This document shows positions 33,844 through 41,701 of a stretch of 48,004 bases of DNA, piece by piece (the first letter of the stretch is position 1; every line of letters starts with the position of its first letter). Source of the stretch: JAFTYR01 sp964571375 (GTDB lineage Bacteria > Pseudomonadota > Gammaproteobacteria > Burkholderiales > Burkholderiaceae_F); assembly GCA_964571375.1 (NCBI GenBank), contig CAZNBL010000006.1, positions 1 to 48,004 on the forward strand, read 5' to 3'. Both the position numbers and the translations under genes were made by a program. The notes below the pieces were generated by a model that saw only the letters and a program-made list of their open reading frames with translations, had not been told where the DNA came from and searched no databases.

Positions 33844-34212
33844 ATGATTTTGATTTCTACTGACGGTTCCGAGCTTTCGGAAAAGGCAATCCGCACTGCT
33901 GCCAAGCTTGCTAAGAACTTAAAGACATCGGTGCTCGGCGTCATGGTAGTCAAGACTAAAGGATCCGACACTGCTATCAAGAGTCTTGATGCTGTGACAG
34001 CAATCTGTCAGGAAGTCGGAGTTCCCTGCCAAACTGAAGAAATTACCGGTCAGACTGTTCCGGATGCCATCCTTGATTGCGCCAAGGAAAAAGACGTACG
34101 CTTTATCGTCATGGCCAGCAGAGGCCTCGGTACGCTCGGCTCTCTCTTCATCGGCAGCGCCACACAGCAGGTTCTGGCTAAGGCCGACCGTCCCGTACTC
34201 GTAGTTCGCTGA
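33844..34212 (+). CDS. Universal stress protein family (UspA-like)
   Basis: This is a 122-residue single-domain Usp. The N-terminal beta strand and loop MILISTDGSELSEKAI and the C-terminal ATP-loop pattern MASRGLGTLGSLFIGSATQQVL (G-x2-G-x-GS type), ending in DRPVLVVR, are present. It is shorter than typical Usp proteins (about 140-160 residues), with a compressed middle. The ATP-binding loop being present suggests the nucleotide-binding subclass. A TAGGAG ribosome-binding site lies 5 bases before the ATG. It forms its own unit between atpC and hemE. Confidence 0.9.
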   Translation: MILISTDGSELSEKAIRTAAKLAKNLKTSVLGVMVVKTKGSDTAIKSLDAVTAICQEVGVPCQTEEITGQTVPDAILDCAKEKDVRFIVMASRGLGTLGSLFIGSATQQVLAKADRPVLVVR

Positions 34213-34245
34213 TTTAACAAATTCGCGTCTGCGGTGATTGCCGCA

Positions 34246-34297
34246 AAAAAAACTGTAGCTTTGCAACGAAATAAGTAAGCAGGGCTTCAGTTTTTTT
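34246..34297 (+). terminator. Probable A-stem/U-tail terminator after the usp gene
   Basis: AAAAAAACTG (34246-34255) can pair with CAGTTTTTTT (34288-34297) around a 32-base loop. The T-tract then serves both as stem and tail, a common terminator form. A separate small stem TGCGG/CCGCA lies just upstream but is followed by A residues. Confidence 0.5.
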
Positions 34298-34395
34298 ATT
34301 TAGAATTCTTTCGTTATCGCATCGAGGATCCGACGTAAGAGATCCGGGTGCCAGATAACCCGAATCCTTTAAATATCCATCCTCGCAAATTTACG

Positions 34396-35463
34396 ATGAA
34401 ACCGATTAACGACACCTTCCTGCGTGCTCTGAAAAGAGAAAAGACTGATTACACACCGCTTTGGCTGATGCGCCAGGCCGGCCGTTATCTGCCTGAATAC
34501 CGCGCAACTCGTGCCGAAGCCGGCAGCTTCATGAAGCTTGCCATGTCTCCGAAGCTTGCATGTGACGTCACACTGCAGCCGGTAGAACGCTTCAATCTTG
34601 ATGCCGCAATCCTTTTCTCGGACATTCTTACTGTTCCCGATGCAATGGGGCTCGGTTTATCGTTCGTCGCGGGCGAAGGTCCGAAGTTTGCACATCCTGT
34701 TAATAACGAAGAACAGGCCCGCAAGCTTTTCGTACCTGATCCCAACATCGAACTTGCTTATGTGATGGATGCAGTCCGCGAAATCCGCGGAGCACTCAAT
34801 AACCGTGTACCTCTGATCGGTTTCTCCGGCAGCCCGTTCACACTGGCATGCTATATGGTTGAAGGCGGCAGCTCCGCCGACTACCGTACCGTCAAGACAA
34901 TGATGTACCGCAATCCCGAACTGCTGCATCACATTCTCGACATCAACGCCAAGGCTGTTACTCAGTACCTCAACGCTCAGATTCAGGCAGGTGCTCAGGC
35001 TGTCATGATCTTCGATACTTGGGGCGGCATGCTTGCTAACAAGGCTTTTGAAGAATTCTCCCTGCGCTACACCAAGCAGGTTATCGACGGTCTTATTAAG
35101 GAAAATGACGGTGAAAAGGTACCGTCCGTCGTCTTTACCAAGGGATGCGCTCCCTGGATCGCTCAGATCGCCGATATCGGCGCTGATGCAATGGGCCTGG
35201 ACTGGAGCGTCAGCCTCGCGGAAGCCCGTCGCTTAACAGGCGACAAGGTTGCTCTGCAGGGTAACCTCGATCCGCTGGTTCTTTTCTCCGACGAAGAAGC
35301 TATCCGTCGCGAAGCACGTCGTGTGATGGACGATTTCGGTCCGGTCGGCAACGGCGGTCATGTCTTTAACCTCGGTCACGGTATCCACAAGGACACTCCG
35401 CCTGAAAACGTCGCGATCCTCGTTGATGAAGTTCACAACTACAGTCGCAAGTTACACGTATAA
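34396..35463 (+). CDS. hemE: Uroporphyrinogen decarboxylase
   Basis: HemE converts uroporphyrinogen III to coproporphyrinogen III in heme synthesis. The protein is 355 residues. The signature PLWLMRQAGRYLPEYR lies near 21-36; the catalytic Asp is in LFSDILTVPDAMG; GFSGSPFTLACYMVEGG and the late GHVFNLGHGI are conserved. The ATG at 34396 gives the family N-terminus (MKPINDTFLRAL). An in-frame GTG at 34348 would add 16 residues of low conservation and is less likely. hemE next to priA is usual in Burkholderiales. Confidence 0.97.
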   Translation: MKPINDTFLRALKREKTDYTPLWLMRQAGRYLPEYRATRAEAGSFMKLAMSPKLACDVTLQPVERFNLDAAILFSDILTVPDAMGLGLSFVAGEGPKFAHPVNNEEQARKLFVPDPNIELAYVMDAVREIRGALNNRVPLIGFSGSPFTLACYMVEGGSSADYRTVKTMMYRNPELLHHILDINAKAVTQYLNAQIQAGAQAVMIFDTWGGMLANKAFEEFSLRYTKQVIDGLIKENDGEKVPSVVFTKGCAPWIAQIADIGADAMGLDWSVSLAEARRLTGDKVALQGNLDPLVLFSDEEAIRREARRVMDDFGPVGNGGHVFNLGHGIHKDTPPENVAILVDEVHNYSRKLHV

Positions 35464-35511
35464 CTCATTGAATTTACACGGATATCTGTAATCATCCATA
35501 AAGAATTCAAC

Positions 35512-35524
35512 AAGTTATCAACAA
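35512..35524 (+). repeat. DnaA-box-like direct repeat, copy 1
   Basis: AAGTTATCAACAA contains TTATCAACA, one base different from the DnaA box TTATCCACA. The identical 13-mer recurs 160 bp downstream in the same orientation. Confidence 0.5.
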
Positions 35525-35525
35525 T

Positions 35526-35564
35526 CAAAGGCTTTTGGGACATCTCCTGAAAGCCTTTGTTTTT
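35526..35564 (+). terminator. Intrinsic terminator of hemE
   Basis: CAAAGGCTTT (35526-35535) pairs perfectly with AAAGCCTTTG (35550-35559), followed by TTTTT. It lies about 60 bases past the hemE stop. Confidence 0.88.
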
Positions 35565-35671
35565 AATGGCATATGCGCATCGGATTCAAATCAGTATGCC
35601 GAGAGTGTCGTGATACGGCATAGGCTTTGCTGTATCCCGTGATTTAAGAACGGTATGATTGTGCTATCCGA

Positions 35672-35684
35672 AAGTTATCAACAA
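35672..35684 (+). repeat. DnaA-box-like direct repeat, copy 2
   Basis: This is a second copy of AAGTTATCAACAA, 44 bases before the priA start codon. Confidence 0.5.
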
Positions 35685-35727
35685 ACATTGCCCGGGTTTA
35701 TCGCTTTCTCATAAGTAAGTACAAAGC

Positions 35728-37737
35728 ATGGAAAACGCTATCGTCAAGGTCATTGTCGACGCCCCGTTCAGCGAACCTCTGGATTACTTAAATCAGGAGG
35801 AGCTGAATTTGGTGACAGGCACCCGCTGTATGGTCCGGCTCGGTCGCAGAACGACGGTAGGTGTTGTTGTCGGCTTTGCACGTGAGAGTGAAATCGATGC
35901 TACAAAACTTAAACCGGTGCTCGGTACGATTGACGATGTAGCACCGCTCGGAGACAGCTGGATGAGACTGACGCATTTTGCGTCGGCTTATTACCAGTCT
36001 GCATGGGGACGCGTGGCACTGATGGCGTTGCCTAAATTTTTCCGTACCGCACCGAACACAGCGCATGAGAGAGCGCTCATAAAGCTGAGAGAGGCGCCTA
36101 AAACAGTCAAGGTATCTGAAACAGTTTCACCGGAACTCAACGAAGAGCAGAAGCGGGTTGTCGAAGAATTTTCCAAGCACAGCCGGTTTCATGTCGGAGC
36201 TTTATTCGGCGTAACCGGAAGCGGTAAGACTGAGGTCTATCTTCAGCTGATTGAAAAGACACTTTCTGAGGACCCGAAGGCTCAGGTCCTTCTGATGGTA
36301 CCTGAAATCAATCTGACACCTCAGCTGGTAAAGCGTGTACGCGACAGATTTCCTCAGGAAGGTGTCGTGATGTGGCATTCGGCAATGGCTGAAAGTAAGA
36401 AAGCAGGCGCGTGGTTGCAGATGCACGAAGGGCGATCCCGCATTATGGTGGGTACCCGTCTGACGGTCTTTGCCAGTATTCCGAACTTACGCCTGATCGT
36501 CGTGGACGAAGAGCATGACGCTTCGTTCAAATCCATGGAAAACGTACGTTATTCGTCCCGGGATTTGGCCGTTAAGCGGGCACAGATTCATGACATTCCG
36601 ATTTTGCTCGGCTCGGCCACTCCGTCGTTTGAAACCATGCAGAAATGCATGAGCGGTCTCTACAGTCTGTACCGACTGAAGAACCGTGCCAAGAGTTCCG
36701 CAAAACTGCCGGAATGGACTTTGGTCGATACCAAACAAGACCCGGAAGTCGAAGGGCTCAGCAGTAAGACGAAGGAATTGATTACCGAGACGATAGAGAA
36801 GGGTTTTCAGGTACTGATTTTTTTGAACCGCCGCGGTTATGCACCGGTTGTGATCTGCAACGGATGCGGCTGGCAGTCGACCTGTCCTCATTGCTCGACG
36901 TTTGCAGTGTTTCACCGCACGACCGGCCGCCTTACCTGTCATCATTGCGGCTGGAGTATTCCTCTGCCGACGTATTGTCCGAAGTGCGGCGCAGCAGAAC
37001 TGCTGCCTGTCGGCCGCGGTACGCAACGTATTGAAGAAGAGATTGAGAACACCTGGCCCGAAGCGAAGGTTATCCGCCTGGATCAGGATTCGACCCGTAG
37101 AAGAGGCAGTGCGGAAGCGGGCCTGAAAAAAGTTCATGATGGTGAAGTCGATATCGTTCTCGGCACACAGATGCTTGCCAAGGGACATGACTTTCAGAGA
37201 ATCGCACTGGTCGTTATTCTGAATACGGACGCTCAGCTACTGTCTCCGGACTTAAGAGCCAAAGAACGGCTGTTCTCCCTGTTGCTTCAGGTTTCCGGCA
37301 GGGCCGGAAGAGGTGATATCGGCGGTCGGGTTGTGCTGCAGACCAAGTATCCGGATGATCCGTTTTTCGAACACTTGATGAGGGCTGATTACGAGGCTTT
37401 TTCACGCAGCGAGATGGAAGACAGAAAGTCGTGCGCAATGCCGCCGTTTTCTGCTCAGGCTCTGATGGTTGCCGAGGGACGGGATATCACTGAAGTACTG
37501 GGTTTTCTGGGACGGGCGAAGAACTATCTTCAGAGCAGAAGTACTCCCGGCGTACGAATTTATGATCCTGTGCCTCAGTCTATCGTTAGAATTCAGGATG
37601 TCGACCGTGCACAGCTGCTGATTGAAGCAGATTCAAAACGTGAACTGCAGTATTTCCTGGCATCGGTTCATCCCGACCTTCTGAAGGTCAAAACAAAGTT
37701 TTCCTGGTATATAGACGTAGATCCTGTATCGATTTAA
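35728..37737 (+). CDS. priA: Primosomal protein N' (replication restart helicase PriA)
   Basis: PriA recognises stalled forks and reloads the replisome. The protein is 669 residues. An N-terminal 3'-DNA-binding domain starts DAPFSEPLDYLN. The helicase core has Walker A GVTGSGKT (161-168), DEEHD (260-264) and GSATPS (295-300). Eight zinc-binding cysteines lie at 377, 380, 386, 389, 404, 407, 417 and 420. The late helicase motif LLLQVSGRAGRGDIGG is intact. All key residues are present. The U32 gene begins 4 bases after its stop, suggesting one message. Confidence 0.97.
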   Translation: MENAIVKVIVDAPFSEPLDYLNQEELNLVTGTRCMVRLGRRTTVGVVVGFARESEIDATKLKPVLGTIDDVAPLGDSWMRLTHFASAYYQSAWGRVALMALPKFFRTAPNTAHERALIKLREAPKTVKVSETVSPELNEEQKRVVEEFSKHSRFHVGALFGVTGSGKTEVYLQLIEKTLSEDPKAQVLLMVPEINLTPQLVKRVRDRFPQEGVVMWHSAMAESKKAGAWLQMHEGRSRIMVGTRLTVFASIPNLRLIVVDEEHDASFKSMENVRYSSRDLAVKRAQIHDIPILLGSATPSFETMQKCMSGLYSLYRLKNRAKSSAKLPEWTLVDTKQDPEVEGLSSKTKELITETIEKGFQVLIFLNRRGYAPVVICNGCGWQSTCPHCSTFAVFHRTTGRLTCHHCGWSIPLPTYCPKCGAAELLPVGRGTQRIEEEIENTWPEAKVIRLDQDSTRRRGSAEAGLKKVHDGEVDIVLGTQMLAKGHDFQRIALVVILNTDAQLLSPDLRAKERLFSLLLQVSGRAGRGDIGGRVVLQTKYPDDPFFEHLMRADYEAFSRSEMEDRKSCAMPPFSAQALMVAEGRDITEVLGFLGRAKNYLQSRSTPGVRIYDPVPQSIVRIQDVDRAQLLIEADSKRELQYFLASVHPDLLKVKTKFSWYIDVDPVSI

Positions 37738-37741
37738 AAAA

Positions 37742-38986
37742 ATGAAGAGAAGCGATTTTGAAATTATGGCCCCGGTAGGAAGCTGGGAATCTTTAGCAGC
37801 AGCTTTCCAGGGACACGCCAATTCCGTGTACTTCGGTATCGAAGGTCTTAACATGCGCGCCAGATCGGTCAGTATGTTTACGATCGATGATTTGCCGAAA
37901 ATTGCTCAGATGTGCGAGGAGCACAACTGCAAGAGCTACCTGACGATCAATACCGTTATTTACGACGGCGATATCGCTCTGATGCGCAAGATGGCCGATG
38001 CTGCGAAGGCCGCCGGTATTTCTGCTGTTATCGCCTGCGACGTTTCTGTAATGAACTACTGCAACAGCATCGGTCAGGATGTTCACCTCTCCACTCAGCT
38101 GAATATTTCCAATACCGAAGCACTGAAGTTCTACAGTCAGTTTGCCGATGTGGTGGTGCTTGCCCGCGAACTGAATCTCGATCAGGTTGCCGAAATTCAC
38201 CGCGCCATTATCGAAGATGATATCCGCGGTCCCAACGGCGAACAGGTCCGTATTGAAATGTTCTGCCACGGTGCCCTCTGTATGGCCGTGAGCGGCAAGT
38301 GCTATTTGAGTCTTGATAACGCCAACCGCAGTGCCAACCGAGGTGCCTGCATGCAGCAGTGCCGCCGCTCCTACATCGTCAAGGACAAGGAACGCGATGT
38401 TGAGCTCGAAATCCAGAATCAGTACATCATGTCGCCGAAGGATCTGAAGACCATCGGTTTTATGGACCGTATGATCGAAGCCGGTGTACGTGTATTTAAG
38501 ATCGAAGGCCGCTCCCGCGGACCTGAGTACGTCCGTACTGTTGCCGAATGCTATAACGAAGCTATCGAAGCCGTTCTTGCAGGTAAGTGGAACGAAGAGG
38601 TCAGCAAGTCTTGGGATGAGCGCCTCTCTACTGTTTACAACAGAGGTTTCTGGAACGGCTACTACCTCGGTCAGACAATGGGCGAATGGAGTAACCGTTA
38701 CGGTTCTCAGGCAACGGAACGCAAGGTTTTCATCGGCAAGGCTATCAAGTATTTCGGTAAGGCCGGAGTTGCTGAGTTCCTTATCCAGGCAGGTGAAATT
38801 GCCAAGGGCGAAAAGCTGTTGATCACCGGTCCGACAACAGGCGCCGTTTTTGTCACGATGGACGAGCCCTGGGTTGATGAAAAACAGGTGGATGTTGTCC
38901 GTAAGGGCGAACATGTTACGTTCAAGATCGCAGAACGAGTTCGCGAAAACGACAAACTTTACGTGCTCAGAAGCGGTATTGCCTAA
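37742..38986 (+). CDS. U32 family enzyme, TrhP-like (tRNA U34 hydroxylation)
   Basis: This is a 414-residue peptidase-U32-family protein. The fold start EIMAPVGSWESLAAAFQGHANSVYFGIE and the cysteine cluster FCHGALC-MAVSGKC and RGACMQQC (C175, C180, C187, C203, C207) match members that carry an iron-sulfur cluster. TrhP hydroxylates wobble uridine with prephenate-derived chemistry, RlhA modifies 23S rRNA, and UbiU/V hydroxylate quinone precursors. Length and the C-terminal beta domain fit the TrhP (YegQ) type best. True protease activity is unlikely. It is probably co-transcribed with priA. Confidence 0.82.
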   Translation: MKRSDFEIMAPVGSWESLAAAFQGHANSVYFGIEGLNMRARSVSMFTIDDLPKIAQMCEEHNCKSYLTINTVIYDGDIALMRKMADAAKAAGISAVIACDVSVMNYCNSIGQDVHLSTQLNISNTEALKFYSQFADVVVLARELNLDQVAEIHRAIIEDDIRGPNGEQVRIEMFCHGALCMAVSGKCYLSLDNANRSANRGACMQQCRRSYIVKDKERDVELEIQNQYIMSPKDLKTIGFMDRMIEAGVRVFKIEGRSRGPEYVRTVAECYNEAIEAVLAGKWNEEVSKSWDERLSTVYNRGFWNGYYLGQTMGEWSNRYGSQATERKVFIGKAIKYFGKAGVAEFLIQAGEIAKGEKLLITGPTTGAVFVTMDEPWVDEKQVDVVRKGEHVTFKIAERVRENDKLYVLRSGIA

Positions 38987-39049
38987 GCAGTATTGCGGAT
39001 AATGAATTCGGAGGTTTCGGTCGGAAAATGACCGTAAAAGAAGGGGGCG

Positions 39050-39126
39050 TGGCGCGCTCGGCGGGACTCGAACCCACTACCCCTGCCTTCGGAGGGCAGT
39101 ACTCTATCCAGATGAGCTACGAGCGC
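39050..39126 (-). tRNA. tRNA-Arg (anticodon CCG)
   Basis: This is a 77-nt cloverleaf on the minus strand. The acceptor stem is GCGCTCG/CGAGCGC and the D-arm GCTCATCTGGATAGAGT. The anticodon stem CTGCC/GGCAG encloses the loop CTCCGAA (anticodon CCG), and the T-arm is GTGGG-TTCGAGT-CCCGC. The discriminator is G with encoded CCA. It stands alone between the convergent U32 gene and the divergent DUF971 gene. Confidence 0.97.
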
Positions 39127-39219
39127 AAGACATACGATTTTAGCGATAAATCGCATTATTTGACAATACAGCAAGCCTCGGAAATGGCTACAATCAGGTC
39201 TGTTAAATAAGGAAATATT

Positions 39220-39630
39220 GTGAAGACACCGATTGATATCGAATTCCATAACAAATCAAGAGTTATGGATATTGCATTTGAAGATGCCTCGTACTCGATG
39301 ACGTACGAGTTCCTTCGTGTCTTTTCTCCTTCAGCCGAGGTTCGCGGCCATGTTCCCGAAGAAGCAAAGCTGCAGGTAGGTAAGCGCGATATCGGCATTA
39401 CGGAAGTAAAGCCGATCGGCGAATATGCTCTGCAGATTATTTTCTCCGACGGTCATGATTCCGGTATCTATTCCTGGGATTGGCTCGAAGAGATCGGCAA
39501 AAATCAGGAAGCTCTCTGGCAGGGCTATCTCAAAGACTTAGAAGAAGCCGGCGCAAGCCGTGATCCCGAGGATCCGGCCAATATTCCTTTCTTGGAAAAA
39601 AAGCGTCCGACTTGTCCTTCACATCACTAA
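39220..39630 (+). CDS. DUF971 domain protein (gamma-butyrobetaine hydroxylase-like N-terminal domain)
   Basis: This is a 136-residue small protein. The DUF971 pattern is clear: SRVMDIAFEDASYSMTYEFLRVFSPSAEVRGH, then DIGITEVKPIGEYALQIIFSDGHDSGIYSWDWL. The domain also occurs at the N-terminus of gamma-butyrobetaine hydroxylases and in iron-sulfur-related proteins; as a stand-alone protein its role is unknown. The start is GTG at 39220. It is 9 bases upstream of ubiE, an arrangement conserved in Burkholderiales, and is likely part of the same operon. Confidence 0.9.
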   Translation: MKTPIDIEFHNKSRVMDIAFEDASYSMTYEFLRVFSPSAEVRGHVPEEAKLQVGKRDIGITEVKPIGEYALQIIFSDGHDSGIYSWDWLEEIGKNQEALWQGYLKDLEEAGASRDPEDPANIPFLEKKRPTCPSHH

Positions 39631-39639
39631 ATCTGTTGT

Positions 39640-40410
39640 ATGAACGACCGTACTAAAGAAAAAACATCTTCTGAGAAGATGACAGACTTCGGCTTTGCCA
39701 AGGTTGCCGAACATGAAAAGGCCGGCCAGGTTAAAGAAGTTTTTAACGAAGTGGCACCGAAATACGACCTGATGAATGATCTTCTGTCATTCGGTCTGCA
39801 TCGTCTTTGGAAGAAGAAGACTATTGAGATGGCTCAGGTCACTCCCGAGATGCGAATTCTCGACGTTGCCGGCGGTACCGGCGACATGACGATCGCTTAT
39901 GCAAAGGCTACGGAGCGTCGCGGCGAGATTTGGTTAACGGATATTAATGAAGAGATGCTCAAGGTCGGCCGAAAGCGCCTTGAGGGCGAGAATCTGAATC
40001 TTCCGATCGCCGTTTGCGATGCAGAATTTTTACCATTTTCTGATGGGTATTTCGACCGAGTCACGGTAGCATTCGGATTGCGCAATATGACGCATAAGGA
40101 TCGCGCCTTAAGAGAAATGTGCAGAGTCCTGAAGCCGGGCGGCCGCCTGCTGGTTTTGGAATTTTCCAAGCCTGCCCGTTGGCTTTCTCCCTTCTACGAC
40201 CTGTACTCGTTTAAGTTCATGCCTTGGCTCGGCAAGATGATTGCCGGCTCGAGCGATGACTACCGTTACCTTGCCGAATCCATCCGCATGCATCCGGATC
40301 AGCAGACGCTTGCCGGCATCATGAAGGAAAGCGGATTCGAAAAAGTGGAATGGATCAATCTCAATTGGGGCATCACTGCTCTGCATATTGGATACAAAGG
40401 TCAAAATTAA
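39640..40410 (+). CDS. ubiE: Ubiquinone/menaquinone biosynthesis C-methyltransferase UbiE
   Basis: UbiE adds the C-methyl group in ubiquinone (and menaquinone) synthesis using SAM. The 256-residue protein has the UbiE start KVFNEVAPKYDLMNDLLSFGLHRLWKK. SAM motif I is ILDVAGGTGDM, and the conserved VTVAFGLRNMTHKDRAL and VLKPGGRLLVLEFSKP follow. A low-conservation N-terminal tail of about 25 residues precedes the domain. It lies between DUF971 and the Tim44-like gene. Confidence 0.97.
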   Translation: MNDRTKEKTSSEKMTDFGFAKVAEHEKAGQVKEVFNEVAPKYDLMNDLLSFGLHRLWKKKTIEMAQVTPEMRILDVAGGTGDMTIAYAKATERRGEIWLTDINEEMLKVGRKRLEGENLNLPIAVCDAEFLPFSDGYFDRVTVAFGLRNMTHKDRALREMCRVLKPGGRLLVLEFSKPARWLSPFYDLYSFKFMPWLGKMIAGSSDDYRYLAESIRMHPDQQTLAGIMKESGFEKVEWINLNWGITALHIGYKGQN

Positions 40411-40431
40411 TCAATTAAATTGGACAATTAA

Positions 40432-41352
40432 ATGAAGAAATTATTTGCCGCAATTGTTATTGGTCTGTCGGTTCTGACATTATCTTTGGATGCTAGTGCA
40501 GCTCGTCTGGGCGGCGGTGCAAGCTTCGGCCGCTCTATGTCCCTGCCTAAGGCTCCGGGCGCCACAATGAAGGCTCCTGCTTCCTCCACAATGAATAAGT
40601 CTTCTGCAGCTGCTTCCAAGAGCACAGCAGCTGCCGGTGCTACTAAGAGCATGGGTCTCGGTAAGCGTCTTCTGATGGGTGCTGCCGCGGCTCTCGGTTT
40701 CATGGCCCTTGCCAATATGCTCGGCCTCGGCGAAGGTTTTGCTCAGATTCTGATGATTCTGGCTCTGGCTGCTCTCGCTATGTTTGCTTTCAGAATGTTC
40801 ATGGCCCGCAAGGTAGCTCCGACTCAGGCCGGTGCTGCTCAGGCTACTATGCAGCAGCCGCGTGAAGAAGAGCCGATGATGCGTCAGGCCGAACCGAAGA
40901 GCGCTGCTTACGCTGCTTCCGGCGTACAGGCCGGTTCCGCAATGGACGAATTCTCCGACGCCCCTGTCGGTGCAAGCTCCTTTGAAGTACCTGCAGATTT
41001 CGACAAGGACAACTTCCTCAATATGTCTACTGCCTACTTCAAGATGCTTCAGAAGGCTTGGGACAGCGGTGATATGGACAGCCTTGAAAACTACTGCACT
41101 CAGGACATGTTCATTCAGCTCACGCATAAGCGCAGAGAGATCAAGGGTATCAACCTGACTGAAGTCGTTATGCTCAACGCCGATCTCGCAGGTTTTGAAA
41201 CAACAGCCACCGAATACGTTGCCAGCGTTAAGTTCTGCGGCCGCCTTAAGGAAAACGGCGAGGTTGTGGATATCGAAGAAATCTGGAACCTGGTCAAGGA
41301 ACGCGAAGGTAAGTCCGGCTGGTTGCTCGCAGGCATTCAGCAGGTCGCCTGA
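40432..41352 (+). CDS. Tim44-like domain membrane protein
   Basis: This is a 306-residue protein. A signal-like N-terminus (LFAAIVIGLSVLTLSLDASA) precedes a low-complexity Ala/Ser/Lys stretch (25-75). Two membrane segments follow (about 78-98 and 104-126), a Gln/Glu-rich linker, then a Tim44-like domain (about 187-305; DFDKDNFLNMSTAYFKMLQKAWDSGD). In mitochondria Tim44 tethers chaperones to the import pore; bacterial versions are uncharacterised. It follows ubiE by 21 bases in a conserved neighbourhood. The expected downstream ubiJ and ubiB genes are not here. Confidence 0.9.
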   Translation: MKKLFAAIVIGLSVLTLSLDASAARLGGGASFGRSMSLPKAPGATMKAPASSTMNKSSAAASKSTAAAGATKSMGLGKRLLMGAAAALGFMALANMLGLGEGFAQILMILALAALAMFAFRMFMARKVAPTQAGAAQATMQQPREEEPMMRQAEPKSAAYAASGVQAGSAMDEFSDAPVGASSFEVPADFDKDNFLNMSTAYFKMLQKAWDSGDMDSLENYCTQDMFIQLTHKRREIKGINLTEVVMLNADLAGFETTATEYVASVKFCGRLKENGEVVDIEEIWNLVKEREGKSGWLLAGIQQVA

Positions 41353-41366
41353 TCTGGAAAATGAAC

Positions 41367-41394
41367 AAAAGGGAACGAACTTTTGTTCCCTTTT
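41367..41394 (+). terminator. First terminator after the Tim44-like gene
   Basis: AAAAGGGAAC (41367-41376) pairs perfectly with GTTCCCTTTT (41385-41394) around an 8-base loop, with the U-tract as part of the stem. It starts 14 bases past the stop codon. Confidence 0.88.
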
Positions 41395-41401
41395 CAGCAT
41401 C

Positions 41402-41438
41402 GAAAAACCTCAGAGTACGGATCTGGGGTTTTTCTTTT
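41402..41438 (+). terminator. Second, tandem terminator
   Basis: GAAAAACCTCAGA (41402-41414) pairs with TCTGGGGTTTTTC (41422-41434), with one G-U pair, followed by TTTT. It directly follows the first terminator. Confidence 0.85.
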
Positions 41439-41622
41439 GAAGCGTAAGAATCAAAGGTCAAAAACCAGTCGGTTTCATTACCTGTATATCTCTCAAAAAC
41501 AACGGTTTTCCGTCCTGCATCGCCGAAGATAAAAATGCAGGGTGCAAAAGACTCAAAAACATGGGATAAACGGGACTTCGGCAGGGGAAATTTCTCCCAT
41601 TTTTGTAAGTTTTTGCCTATGA

Positions 41623-41652
41623 TTCAAACTAAGACTGCTGCGGCCCTATAAT
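41623..41652 (+). promoter_or_regulatory. Sigma70-type promoter of the symporter gene
   Basis: TTCAAA (41623-41628) and a consensus TATAAT (41647-41652) are separated by 18 bases, about 50 bases before the start codon. Confidence 0.65.
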
Positions 41653-41701
41653 TCGCGAAAAAAGCAGTTGCTTCCACTTACTTTTTAGGGCTTCAACGAT
41701 A

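Larger units (their letters stand above)
35464..35727. other. Intergenic region hemE-priA with 13-mer direct repeats
   Basis: This 264-bp non-coding stretch begins with the hemE terminator. It holds the palindrome GCATATGC (35568-35575), a TATGCCG/CGGCATA stem near 35593-35619, a TATGAT hexamer near 35654 that could be a priA -10, and two copies of AAGTTATCAACAA (35512-35524 and 35672-35684). Confidence 0.65.
41353..41701. other. Intergenic region Tim44-like / sodium:solute symporter
   Basis: This 349-bp region has no gene. It contains two tandem terminators (41367-41394, 41402-41438), a CCTGCAT/ATGCAGG inverted repeat (41514-41520 with 41535-41541), two copies of CTCAAAAACA (41492-41501 and 41552-41561), and a promoter (41623-41652) for the transporter gene. 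Confidence 0.65.

Noticed and set aside
34234..34252. Hairpin TGCGG/CCGCA as the usp terminator
   Set aside because: It is followed by A residues on the plus strand; the A-stem/T-tail structure downstream is a better candidate.
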